A stretch of DNA of 64,000 bases from Paraescarpia echinospica (taxonomy: Eukaryota > Annelida > Polychaeta > Sabellida > Siboglinidae). Both the position numbers and the translations under genes were made by a program. Numbering within the stretch: position 1 is the first letter of the stretch; every line of letters starts with the position of its first letter. Below are positions 12,731-28,843 of this stretch, one piece after another. The stretch lies in contig CM034533.1 of the NCBI GenBank assembly GCA_020002185.1, positions 54,555,563 to 54,619,562 on the forward strand. The letters run 5' to 3'. A model generated the notes under the pieces. That model worked only from the letters and a program-made list of their open reading frames with translations, made no database searches and was not told the DNA's origin.

Positions 12731-14810
12731 ATTTTTCGTTACGATGGGATTTTGGATGGGACACTTCTACGTATTGTATAATTCATGTTATCCCTTAAGT
12801 ATTTCACCTGAAACAAAGAAGACGTAACCATTACATGCCAGCAATATCACATTTTAGGGATTCAAATAATGCTAAATTTGACACTAATCGACTTGTATAA
12901 GTACCGTATTCCGGTTTTATCATTTCACAAAATGCTAAAACAATCTTTATCGCAACAGTGCAGACACCTAGTGAATACTACATCAACAAGTAATGGAGAA
13001 AGGCTAACAAAGAACTTTATTGGAATGTTATCACATATAAACAAACTGATCAACACAATTAACTTTAGATGCAACCAACTAGCTGGACATTGCTATCACC
13101 ACAAAGAAGAACCAGTGTTAAGATTCATCTTATGGATACCCACTCGTAGCTAGAAAAAAGAAGAAAGAAATAAAAACACACACTAAGCTGATCTGTGAAA
13201 AACCTTGACGTTAAAGAGACAAAGCTCCCATCCCTAATGTACAATGGATCCATTTGTAAACAGCTCATCCATGCTCCGGCCCCAGTCAGCCAAAGATGAT
13301 GTTGACATTCTTAATGCCTGATAATATACCGTAAAAGGTTTACCATTTGAATGAGCTATCATGAATTACGATCATCAGATTTTAGTAACTACAAAATGTA
13401 CGGGATCAAGTCGGTCAGTCAATAAGGCAAGGGCCTATATATATATATATATATAATAATAATAATGTCAGGCTCAAAGCATTCATTCCATCATACATGA
13501 ACTGTCATTCGAACATGAGATGCTTCTTGTTGATGCTCATTGTGAACTATGAGCCAAAACACCATTTAACAATTTTTTTAAGAAAATGATTGTCCATCAT
13601 TACACGATCCAGAATAGACTAATATTTCATGTGTTAGTTACGTAACCACCAGAGCAATATCCAATTCATTGTGCCATAAGTATTGTGTTGTTTTTTTATC
13701 TTTTGGTTGACTGATTGGGTGCTATTCAGTTGAGTTCCCGTTATTTTTCCTAATAGTAAATATACCCGTGATAGTCTGGCTGGCGCTGCACACACACGCG
13801 CGCGTACGCGCATGCACACGCACACACACACACACACACAAACTAACACAAACACACAAGTAGGTTAGACTTTGTTTTATCCTCTCACAGAATGAATTAG
13901 TTGACTATGTCAAGATATAGTGAGCCACTACATGGGGAGTAGTGACCATAACAAATATACGGGTCATTCTACCTGAAACGTGTCAAAACGAGATGCATGC
14001 GAACAAAAAATAAACACATATATTCTCATAAAGATTCCATTTGTTTTCATTTACTGTATATTCCATATAGAAGTGCACAGGATAGCTGAGCTACTGAGCG
14101 AAATAATACAGCTCTTATCAGCTACCCCTCACTGCAAAATGTCCACTAAGATACCGACCCTCACTTGTATAGTATGACTAGTATAAGTCAACATCCACTG
14201 CACACACCCAACTACTGTCGTTATGACCATTGGCCTGAACAAATAAATCACCCTTCCAGATATTATCGTAATCTGCTCAAATTACACTGAGATACATATT
14301 TTCCAACGTGTCATATCTGAACCAAATATCATCGCAAAGCGAACATTCTTAGCAATATACTGTTAAAAATACTCACGCAATGCAATGGCCAATCACATCT
14401 TACTATTTGTACAAACATGAAATTTGCATTGGTAACTTAGTTGACTGCTGTGTAACTTAGGTGACTGCACAGTAATTTAGGTGACTATTTAAGTACAAAT
14501 ACACCGTCACGAGGCCACCATTGTAACTTGAAAACATTATTGTTTACAACATGCATTCAAAAATGTGCCTGGATTGCAAATAATGCCATAAATCATACAG
14601 GCGTAAAATGGAAACTGACAGGTGATACAAATACTGCTAATCCCTTGGGCTCAAGGTTACTGACCACACATAAAATATGTGTGCATGTGATCGTGGTAAT
14701 GGCATAACCATCATATAAAAACATAGCTTGTAATATTATTCTGGTTAACTGCACCAATAATGTACGTCTGCAATCAAACACTTAGCATGCAGAACACTCT
14801 TCAACATTAA
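12731..14810. other. Non-coding stretch with TA and CA arrays
   Basis: I see no gene. It contains a TA run (13437-13455) followed by TAA units, a GC/CA array (about 13789-13856), and three relatives of GTAACTTAGGTGACTG at 14430-14495. The 94-codon frame at 12869-13153 has no recognisable motif. Confidence 0.5.
13789..13856. repeat. CA/CG microsatellite
   Basis: CACACGCGCGCG grades into a CA run. Any reading frame through it is an artefact. Confidence 0.9.
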
Positions 14811-17405
14811 TTAGATCACCTGACCCAGAAAAAAAACTCTGTGTCTAGAGCCAATTTTCTCTGGTTCTGGAATTAATTTCAGTATTGCATCGTAGCTGTA
14901 CCAGCACTCGTCTGACAAGGTGAGCCAAAAGAAGCGATTTTGCGGCACAGGACCGCCTCGATGCATTGCCTTCACCAGTACATCTGTCTCATCAACTTCT
15001 ACGATGAGGCCTGTATGAGGGCGGCCATCATACTTGACAATGCAATGCTAACCTTTGAGATCAGGGGAGAAGACAACTGGTGCATGGTAAGGAGTCTTCC
15101 TTGTCAGTTTGGTGATCTGTGGTTTTGAAACTGAACTGCCTGATGGAGAAACATTCACAGTGGAACTTTGATCTGGGGCTGCAAAAACAGCTGACGTGTC
15201 GATACGCAATCTCTTTTTCAGAAGAACACACAACTTGATGAAGTGCCATCGTTCCAGGTACTGTTGGCAAATTAAGGGGGAAGGGTGTTTGATTGCACAT
15301 CTGCTACGTAGAACAACTTGATCGCGGACCCACTCCGTTTTTCATGGAGTGTTTTGGCGTTTGGCACATCATCTCCATGAGCTACTAGACGGTCAGCACT
15401 TCTCTTAATTGCGCCTCCTACTCCATCAGGAGCTCCTTTCCCACGGGACGCTTCAAAAAAATTCCAAGTGATGATCTAAAAGCCAGCTTGAAATGGCTTG
15501 GTGGACAGGAGGTAGACGTTTTGTTTCTGTCTGTGCTGTGTGACTGGGCTATCACTGAAGATGTGCAGAGTTGGTAATTGACTGTGTTCTGTGTTGATGT
15601 ATTTGAACACATGGTCTAAGTACGCCCTTATTGCGACTGGAGTGTGCGACACCGTGGAGAAACTAAGGGGATCTCTTCCTTGGATATAGCAGACTCCTGT
15701 TTGGAGTGTCACCTGCTGGTGACCAAATCCAAAATGTACGCTTTGCATCTCGTTGGCATATTTGCCTGCATAATTTTCGGCAAAATTGATGTGAAGCAAG
15801 GCTTCGTCTGATTGGAGATTTTCTCTGATGTCTCTGTATTTCTTGTGTTGGTGCTTGATACTGTACATATGTGTTTCTTGAATTTGAGCAGGTCCTTAGC
15901 GAATGGATCTGCGAGACTGTTCCATGTGCCTTCTCTTTTGCGCTGACGTGTACTGTGTATGTCCCTTCTTTCTCGTTGTCTCCATTCGTTTTCTCTCTGT
16001 CTTCCGTCTTGCTGATACACTCCCACCACCAAATTTCATCTTGTGCAGTCACTCCATCTGTGTATGTGATGGACAAAGGAACATTCTTACACAGCGGACA
16101 CTCACCGTACATACAGGCTTTATTGTCGACGTCACATGCTACTTTTGCTGCCAGCTTTTCTATGTGTTCTGTGTCAATAACCTTTAATTGCTTCAACCTG
16201 TTTGTCTTGAATGCCAGATTTTTATGTGTTTTGCACTGAGAAGATGCTGCTGGAATGACAACCCAGTATGGTCTCATTCTGAAAAACAAGTTTTCCTTTG
16301 TACTCTGACAAGAATCTCTTGTGGAGATTTTGTATACTGTCAGTGAGAAATCGCTTTTGCTTCTTCACTTTGCGAAATGTCGTTGTTTCTTTCTTCCCAG
16401 TTGTATGTCTACTTACGTCATCTCTGACATAGAACTTCACTGCTTTCATCAGTGCTTCAGCCGTCTTTGAAGCTGCACGCTGCTTGTTGGGGAGACCTAA
16501 CTGGCATGTTGATTCTTGGAAGCAGTCCATTTTCGTATGGAGAAACTAATGGAGGACTCAGCAATTTTTCTGTATCTCTTTGATATGTTATGCATTACAA
16601 CATGCGCAACAACATGCCTATCTTTCTCTTTCTGACAGTTGATGAACTTTGTATAATGACTGAACTAGTGCATGGTGGTATTCAAGGGTTTTACGGACTT
16701 TGTCGCCGTTGAAAGGTGTCGTTTTGTTCTTTAATCTGATGTATCTCTTCTTGTACATATCAATATTTCGCTTCTGTCGTTGCAGAATGGATTCCAGTCC
16801 CCTCTCTGGTTGTCTCTGTAACAGGCAGCCTGGCTCTTCTTGACAGTCTTCCGACCACTCACTCGTTGTTTGAAAAAATTAGTTGCAAAATGTTATAAGC
16901 TATTTGTAGGTAGATAATATTAGTTGTGTTTATATTTTATCGAATTGGTTGTTCTATACATCTTGTTTTTTAGTGTTATTGTTTCCCATTCCCTTATAAG
17001 ATTCATTAGATAGTTGTGGTCATTACCTAGACTGGATTACAGGCTGAGGCATTCCTTCTAATGGAGATGTGGAGGGTGTTAGCAGTTGTTGATTTTCCTT
17101 GTTTCTCAACATCGAGGCCCTTTTCCGCTGTATCCACTCTTTTCTCTTGTTGCGTTGTTCTCTCTGAGAACTTTCAGACATGGGCTTAACTTTGCCACTT
17201 GCCTTGTGTTGAAGCCATCGCTCTTTCCCTTCCCGAAGGAATTCTTCCCTCTTTTGCCGATCCTGGTCACTTTTTGGCTTGCTGAGTTGCCCTCTGACAA
17301 AAGGTGGATTGAAATTAATGAGAATTTCCGCATATGCAAGCCACCCAGGCGGTTGGTAACTTAGTTGACACGTTAGCTGAGGACAACATTTGTAGGCACC
17401 GATGC
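14811..17405 (-). pseudogene. Transposase-like gene (DFAENY / Tudor-like family), copy 2, nearly full length but frameshifted
   Basis: Reading the minus strand gives an almost complete protein in several frames. N-terminal lysine/arginine-rich region at 17050-17400 (LSYQPPGWLAYAEILINF, FLREGKERWLQ). A linker follows at 16650-16870 (RNIDMYKKRYIRLKNKTTPF). Next is 16222-16530 (FYVRDDVSRHTTGKKETTTF), then a frameshift into RMRPYWVVIP and two CxxC-type pairs (MYGECPLCKN). The core is at 15476-15868 (INFAENYAGKYANEMQSVHF, TLHIFSDSPVTQHRQKQN). A Tudor/chromo-like C-terminus at 14850-15060 (VKYDGRPHTGLIVEVDETDV, DECWYSYDAIL) ends at a TAA at 14811-14813. At least three frameshifts and several stops make it inactive. 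The conserved Asp of the FAENY block is Asn here and FSDG is FSDS. Function as a transposase is inferred, not shown. Confidence 0.65.
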
Positions 17406-18295
17406 TCTATCCCGGTCTGCATAATAAGAAAAATTAAACTAATTTTGAACATGTTTACTACGTACTATTACACCCCAAGATGCTTTTTAGACACTTTACA
17501 TTTCCGCACCAACAACTTATTTTCTGAAAAGGCATTTGGGGACATGTCAAATGTGCCTAGCATGCATCGGGCTGTCATGTTTCAATGTTGGTACGTTTAA
17601 GCATACCATTATGCTTTTGTTGTCATCGGACATTTCCCCAAATGATAATAGAATATGTTTTGTAAAGAAGAACCAAAATTTCAAGATTCTTATAGCTTAA
17701 TGTGCACTAAATAAGTCAGGTACACAATAAACACGATTCACGCAGAATGACGCAAGTAAATAGTTACTAGAAACTAAAACAAAAATGCCCGTCACCTGAC
17801 GGCATGCGTTGGTAGTTGCAGTCGTGATATTAATATTTACCAAATGTTAGAAAACGCACAGGATCGTTACATAAACACCATAGCGAATGTGGGAGAGAAT
17901 ACGAAGTTCACGTCCATTAATAGTACCTATAGTTGTGATAGTGTAGACTCTTCAAATAATATTCGTATTGCTATGTTTTTGGCATGAGGGTAGACGTAAG
18001 CATTATTGCGTCGGCGTCTACTGCGTGATGCCAAGCCTATGACACAGGACACGTGCTAAACTAGGCTACACAGAATGTTGCATACAAACAAATTATGATG
18101 TGGCCCTACAAATTAAACGTACTGGATATATAGAAAACTATACATACACCTCAAAGAGGCGCTCATCAGCCTACAATTGAAATTAGAAAATCCAAACGAA
18201 CGTCTTAACTGACATTTGACCTAAAACTGGCAATTAAATTTTATTTCAAAAAACAGTAAGTGTTTCTATGATATATGTTTCCTGATCGAGAGCAA
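17406..18295. other. AT-rich stretch without recognised features
   Basis: No coding motif, tandem repeat or splice-flanked frame that I can support. Confidence 0.5.
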
Positions 18296-18299
18296 CATC

Positions 18300-18780
18300 C
18301 TGAATGTGCTGTTATATGCGGCGGAATCATGGTAGGTCACCAAAGGCATATGCCAGATGCTGGATGTGTTTCAAAACAACTGTCTCTGGAGGATTCTACG
18401 AGTCTATTGGCCAAGCAAAATATCTAACACGGAACTCCACGAAAGGACAGACATGCAACCCATCTCTTCTGAAGTTAAACGCCACGGATGGAGATGGATT
18501 GGACACGTCTGCAGAAAGCCGCTTACTTCTATTCCAAAAGTGGCCATGCGCTGGATCCCTGGTGGCATGAGTGCGAGGGGGAGACCCAAGGAGACATCGA
18601 GGAAAGCAGTGGAGCGGGAGATGAAGACACTCGGGTGGAGCGGGGGCCAATTAGTAACGAAGCTGTCAGCAGACAAACAATACCCCCCCCCGTATTCTGA
18701 TGTCACGACCGGACAGCGCGATGCAGCGGAGTCATGCTGAAGGTGCAGCTCAGACCACCGAGTATGAATTTGCGTCGGCC
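18300..18780 (+). mobile_element. 3' fragment of an RTE-like LINE
   Basis: The plus-strand frame at 18357-18740 carries the C-terminal signature seen downstream of RT in RTE-type and related elements: LDVFQNNCLWRILRVYW, ISNTELHERT, WRWIGHVCRKP and GRPKETSRKAVEREMK. RT itself is absent, so the copy is strongly 5'-truncated. A stop occurs at the expected C-terminus. Confidence 0.75.
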
Positions 18781-18999
18781 GCCAGTGGAGGTTTGTAGAC
18801 CCCTAGACTAACTTCTCTGATTCCGCCCCGACACCTTTTAAAAATTGATGGTGTCCGGGTCTCCATGCGGACGCTGCCTAAAAAGCCGAACTTCTAAGCA
18901 ATTCCGTTCAAGTCAGTATTCATTCCGCATTCTAAGGGGACAACGTTTCACCTTGAACACTACCCGACTGCAAATATAGGTCAATCCACTCTTGGAACA

Positions 19000-19800
19000 C
19001 GTTGTTATCTTGTACTCGACAAACTCATCCTTAGAAAAGCCCAGGCCATGGTGGATTGAACAAAGGTATTTTGAAGAACATGGTCGGGAGTGATGGCACC
19101 TATATCACCACAAAGTGATATCCGTGGATGAGGGTGTGCTCCCAAAAGATTGGAAGACGGTTTTTAATACAACCTGTCTTCAAGAAGAACTCCACAGCAG
19201 AACTATTAAACTATGTAGACCAAACACTTCACAACATGTAAACTAACTATTATCATTGCGTCGATCGAACCTAGCCTCGCATGGTTTCAAGAAATCCAGA
19301 TCATATGACACACAACGTTCAGGCTTCACGACTGACCTGATCAACAATACCAACTAAAACTGTCAAATAGGTCTCACCATTCTTGATTTTGCTAAAGACA
19401 AAGTTGACCTATTGAGAAAAGAAATTGAAGTGTTGTGCTCGATGGGGCCAACTCGACAGTCTGTCCTGTTACATCTGGAGTTCCACAAGAACCAGTTCTT
19501 TCTTTATCTTCATCGACGCCCTTTCTGATGTGGTCTCTAAAGACATACACCCATGTCCGACTGTGTCCGACTTCGTGCGTGTGACACCATCATAAACATA
19601 ACTATATAATTACGGACAAAGTAAATGGCACTTGATCAGACAAAGGCCACAATAGCCTCTCTGACTGGGAATGCAGATGGAGGAGAAACATTAAATGCAA
19701 AACTAACACAGTCGCCATGCATGAAAATGAACAACATCGACAATGTCTATCATAACTATTATGACAAACCCACGCTACAGCAGGCAATGTAGGCCCTGTA
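19000..19800 (+). mobile_element. Very decayed LINE RT fragment
   Basis: Short plus-strand pieces match RT blocks in order: LTILDFAKDKVD near 19375-19410, a GVPQG-type block (TSGVPQEPV) near 19470-19500, FIFIDALSDVVS near 19505-19540, and LSDWECRWRRNIKCK near 19660-19705. No frame is intact. It is a different lineage from the neighbouring minus-strand element at 19825-22700. Confidence 0.6.
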
Positions 19801-19824
19801 TTCGAGGTTGAAACATTTGTAAAC

Positions 19825-22700
19825 TACAAGATTTAACAAGATTGCCACCCAGAGAATTAACTCTAGGTGGCAGGTGGACAAGAAAACCCATTTGGTTTAT
19901 CGAGAGTCCAACCCTTTTATCTATGTGTATCCCGCCCTTCTGAGGTATGTGTCGATTTTATTTTTAAACATTCACGCTACTAGCACCCACACAATCAGCA
20001 GTTAATCTGTTCCATTCATTTAGAGTCCTTTGTGAAAATTAGAACTTTCTTATATCTAATCTATGCTGCTCCTTTGCTAATGTAACTTCATGTCCTCTAG
20101 TCCTTATATGTTTCTTAACTGAAAAAAATATTTCTATCAATATTTTCATAACCATTCAGTATTTTAAACACTTCTCTCTGATCTCCTCCCAATCTCCTGG
20201 TCTCTAGTGTTGTTAAACCACATTCTTTTAGGCGAATTTTATAACTAAGATCCCTCAATTTTGGTATCATTTTAGACGCTCTCCTCTGTACTCTTTCTAG
20301 CATATCTATGTCCTTCTTGCGATATGGCCTCCACGCTTGTATATAATATTCACTATTGTTTTGTACAGCGGTATTATTAGTTCTTTTTCCTTATACGTTA
20401 TATTTCGCCTAATTAATCCAAGGATTTGATTTCCCTTTGAAGCTGCAATTCTGCACTGCTCTGAAACCTTCATAACTAATGGTTAACCCTAAGTCCTTTT
20501 CTTTTACAATAGTACTTAGTCAGTACACCCCATTGTATATTCTACCTCTTCGTTCCCATGTCCTGTGTGGAGACTTTTACATTTCCCAAAATTGAACGGC
20601 ATTTGCCAATTTTCAGACCATTTGATCAACCTGTCAAGATCATCTTGTAAATGTTGTCTATCTCCATCACTTTTAATCCTTCTAAACACCTTTGTATCAT
20701 CCGCAAATTTCAACACCTTGCTTGTTATTTTACCATCCAAATCGTTGATATAAATATTAAGAATAATATAGGTCCTAGTACTGATCTCGCCAGTCAACAC
20801 AGATTTCCAGTTTGAAGCTACTACACGTTGTCTTCTGTCAATCAGCCATTTTTATCCAGTTTATCATACAATTTCCTATGCCATGGGCCTTTAGTTTAAG
20901 CAGTAATCTTTGATGTGGTACTTTGTCGAAAGCTTTTTGAAAATCTAAGTAGATGATATCTACTGGTGATCCCTCATCTACCCATTTAATGATGTCTTCC
21001 AAAAAACATAACATATTTGTTAAGCATGACCTTGCTTTTAATTAAAAACCCATGTTGAGATGGGTTTATCAAGTTATGTTTAACAAGAAAATCCACCATG
21101 TGATCTTTAATTAGTCTTTCTAATAATTTGCAAATCACTGATGTTAAACTCACTGGTCTGTAGTTCTCCGACTTGTTTCTCGAACCTTTTTTAAATAGCG
21201 GTATAATGTTTGCCTCTTTCCATTCTAAAGGAACCCATCTCTCTTCTAATGACAAATATAAACTGTTGCAAGCGGTATGCTAATTTGTTCTACTATTTCC
21301 AATAGTAATTTGGGCGGAATCCCATCCATTCCAAGTGATTTATTATCCTTCATAGCCCTTATTTTCTTAGCTACCATTTCCGGAGTTACAATTAACTGTC
21401 CTAAATAGTCTGAATCTGCCCCCTTGAACTTAAGCCTCTGGTACTGGCAGTGAACTGGTATCTTCCCTGGTAAACACTGAACTAAAGTACTCATTCAGGT
21501 CTTCTGCCATTAAGAATCCCTCTGATGTTATATTTTCATCACTATCTTCTAGAGGACCGACCTCATCTTGATCTTTCTGTTTTGCTTCGAACATACGCAT
21601 AAAAACTGTTGCTGTCATGTTTTATATTACTAGCTATTTTGTGTTCATAGCTTCTCTTTGAATTTCTAATTTCAGCTCTAGCTTGGTAAAGTGCTTCTTT
21701 ATAAATGTTGTAGTCTTCATCATTTCCAGTACATTTATATGACTTCCACATCATTTATTTATACTTATTTTTTCTAATGGCTTCTTTCGATAAGTGTTTC
21801 TTTTTGGACCGTTTCCCTTGTTTTTTAAGGGTACAAATTTATTGACTATGCACTTAATTTAACTCTAAGATATTCCAGCATTCTGTTGCTGTCTTATGCT
21901 TCAGTGTGTTATTCCAGTCTATCTTTGCTAAATATTTCCTCATGTCCTTATACCTTCCTTTGTGGAAATTTCTCCTATACTGCTTTTTACTATGCCTTTC
22001 TGATTTTACTTTGATGGTAAAATGTATCTGGTTGTGATCACTACTCCCCAGTGGCTCACATATCGTGACATTATCAACTAATTCAATCTATGAGGACAAA
22101 ACTATGTCTAACACATTCTCACCTCTGGTTGGTTCTAGCACATGTTGAGAAAGGGAAGTATCTTGAACTAAAACCTTGTGGTCCTCACTCCTCATACTCT
22201 GTAGAGATGTCCATTGTATATGCCCATGGTTAAAATCCCCCATAATAATACAGTCCCGTTTGCTTACTTTCCTTATAGCGTTTTGTATTTTTTAATTCTC
22301 TTCTATGCTTATGTTTGGACGCAACTGTTAACGTTGAGTTTCCTGTAACTATGTTACACCATACAGCTTCTTCGCAATCTGCTTCTCCTTCTAATTTTAT
22401 TTCATAAGCCTGGATAGATTCTTTAATATATAATATAACTCCACCTCCCTTTCTTCCTATTCTATCTTTCCTAAACATGATTCGGTTATACCTATTATGT
22501 GAGGGTCAAAATCTTCTACCGTAATGTTTAGTTCATTTCTTTTGTTTACTATACTCCTTGCATTTAAACAAACACATTTATATCCAGCTTCAGAAGAGTT
22601 TCCAGACTGTTCTTTGCTGATTTATTTGTGCTGTCTTTATTTATGCCTCCAGTTTCAGGCTTCTCTGATTCCCCCTGCGAATCTAGTTTAAATAGATGCA
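19825..22700 (-). mobile_element. CR1-like LINE, 5'-truncated, frameshifted
   Basis: On the minus strand the endonuclease begins near 22590 (LNARSIVNKRNELNITVEDF, then DPHIIGI) and continues through 22230-22478 (RIGRKGGGVILYIKES). A linker with MRALK-like spacing follows at 21430-21754. RT lies at 20516-21490 (KEANIIPLFKKGSRNKSENY, RPVSLTSVICKLLERLI, FADDTKVFRRIKSDGD), and the C-terminal tail at 20115-20303 (MLERVQRRASKMIPKL). The 3' UTR ends near 19825 in AACAAGATTTAAC-type repeats on the plus strand. The frame is broken several times. A shorter relative lies at 11505-12515. Confidence 0.88.
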
Positions 22701-22957
22701 ACCTGTCCCACTGTCAACAGACAACCATTGATGTACTCCAGGTGTGTCCGTCTACACAGCACATTTTGGAGCAATGTAAGTGCATAGTATTACCAGTGAG
22801 CTCGGTGACCGTCGAACAGGAATTAGAGGGCACTCGTGACGTCAGAATTTCTATCAAAATGGCGCAGTCCTTACCACCTCTCATATTGAGGTTATCCTAA
22901 TAAAATTCTGGCATAATATTCTTGATTGTGGTTACAAATTCGTATTTCATTTGTTGT

Positions 22958-22963
22958 TTATTT
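22958..22963 (-). terminator. Poly(A) signal of the TIR-domain gene
   Basis: AATAAA on the minus strand, about 85 nt beyond the TIR-protein stop codon at 23047-23049. Confidence 0.55.
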
Positions 22964-23046
22964 CAGAATGTTACCAAATGTCTTAATTAACAAAGTGTCA
23001 ATTAAAGTCCTTTGTTTCAACGGTCTCCATACCGGTGACACCCCGC

Positions 23047-23768
23047 TCACAGCTCACAATGCAACAGATCAGTCTCCTCATCAGACGAAGGTGTATCCGT
23101 CTCACCCTCTGAACGTCTGTTTTCCTCCTGATTGAGCCATTTGTGTATCGCTTTATCAGTCTCCCGGTCACGCTCAAGCCGCAACGTCAATTTGTTGTTG
23201 AGCATCTGCGTGATGGTAGCAAGAATATTTGCGTCAATATCAGTGAGATTCAAAGCTTCAACATCGACATCATTCATGGTTTGTTTCGGTATCAGGCGAT
23301 ACAAATCAATGCCTTTACGGTCACGAAGACCTGTCAGGCTCTGGCAAGGTTCTTTCTGGTGTTTGTTAGTAAACACCGGTACAGCGAACCATGGTTTATT
23401 TTCGTTAAAAATTGATTCCATCAGGCATTCATTCTTTTGCAACTGGGACCACGCGTCTTTCCGAAAGGAGTCGGTTATGTAGAGAAACGCATAATTGCTC
23501 CGTTTAATGGCCTCTCCCAAGTGGCTGACTTTGCCCTGTATCCATGTTATATCCTGGTCAATCGTGCAGACGGTTGCGTTTTGCTTCCCCAACTTAACAA
23601 ACTTCTCGATGATTTCTTTCAGCTTGAGCGCCTCTTCGCGATCGTCTTCCGCATACAACAGCGTGACGTCATATTGGCCTTCCTTCAAGTCTGGCGGCAA
23701 ATCGCAGGGCGCGATGCGCAAGGACTGTAACCGACGTTCTAGTTCGCCCATTGGATCTCGATTTGGGC
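23047..23768 (-). CDS. TIR-domain adaptor-like protein (TICAM-like), terminal exon
   Basis: This is a 722-nt minus-strand exon. A strong acceptor (pyrimidine-rich TTTCTTCTTTTGTTCCTACAG) sits just before 23768, and a TGA ends the frame at 23047-23049. The frame is open from the acceptor, so the first ATG (23749-23751) is probably internal and the true start lies in upstream exons not found here. The TIR domain spans about residues 27-155 counted from that Met: box 1 YDVTLLYAEDDREEA, the second strand ATVCTIDQD, FLYITDSFRKDAW, NECLMESIF and PWFAVPVFTN. The AED in box 1 and the general spacing recall TICAM/TRIF-type TIRs more than TLR or MyD88 TIRs; this is a family judgement by eye. A charged 60-residue tail ends in acidic residues. 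TIR adaptors relay Toll-like-receptor signals in the cytosol. A long TG array and a LINE lie in the intron just upstream. Confidence 0.75.
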
Positions 23769-23880
23769 CTGTAGGAACAAAAGAAGAAACTCTTATTAAA
23801 AATAATATAATAAGTTGTGTTCTTACCTATGCGAATTAATAATATTACCTACTTTCAATGCAGCATAGTAAAATAATTTG

Positions 23881-28086
<4,206 letters not shown>

Positions 28087-28770
28087 ATGCTCCGAACATG
28101 CTCCGGGGTTGTATCTTCCATATATATTGCAAATTGTTAAACACAATTCTGCGGGCAGTAGGCCTACTTCATGTAACAAGTTGTAAAACGTTAAGGAGCG
28201 TATAGTATTCTCGACCCCCACCCCAAATATTGGGTAAACTCAACCCCCGCCCTCCCCCGGTTCCAACGCATATGCATTGATTGGTTTGACGTGATCGAAC
28301 TGCCATCTACTATCTAGGCATAAGGGGTCAGCACACTGATAGTTTTCCCATTGGCGACCATGTTAACGTTTTGTCTGATTGTAAGAAAACGTGACCTAGA
28401 AACTGTATTAAACTTCTCACCTGCCGTTGTCATCATCTCATTGACATGCTGGTCGAGTTTAGTCAAAATCTAATATTTCTAGCTCTTACAAAATGCCTGT
28501 ATGTATGACACCCGTCAATATTTACAAATGGATGCAGGCAGTAATCCAGCTAGTGTCAACTAGCCGAATTGATGCCAAATACCCTTCCGCTTAGTAAAAT
28601 CAGCTAAAAAGACACAATTTTACTGTCAACAGCTTCTACAATAGAAATCTGACTACTCAAATGCACTTATGTCAGAGCAAGTGAATATTGTAAAAAATCA
28701 TTTCCCAAAAATATACTGCACTTTTTTTCGTCTGTAACCAAGCAGGAAGTCTAACAGTGTCCTGACCCCA
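28087..28770. other. Unique non-coding DNA shared by copies A and B
   Basis: AT-rich sequence with no recognised gene. It is repeated at 48689-49372. In copy A it is followed by the LINE insertion; in copy B it runs straight on into the sequence equivalent to 33598 onward. Confidence 0.6.
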
Positions 28771-28843
28771 TCTGTATCTGTATTTTGACTGGCAAAATGT
28801 CCTATGGACACATCACGCCAGTGCGCATGGTGGCTCTTATGGA

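Noticed and set aside
23047..23768. Bacterial-type TIR anti-phage defence gene acquired by transfer
   Set aside because: The exon has a eukaryotic acceptor and poly(A) signal and an animal adaptor-like TIR; nothing indicates transfer.
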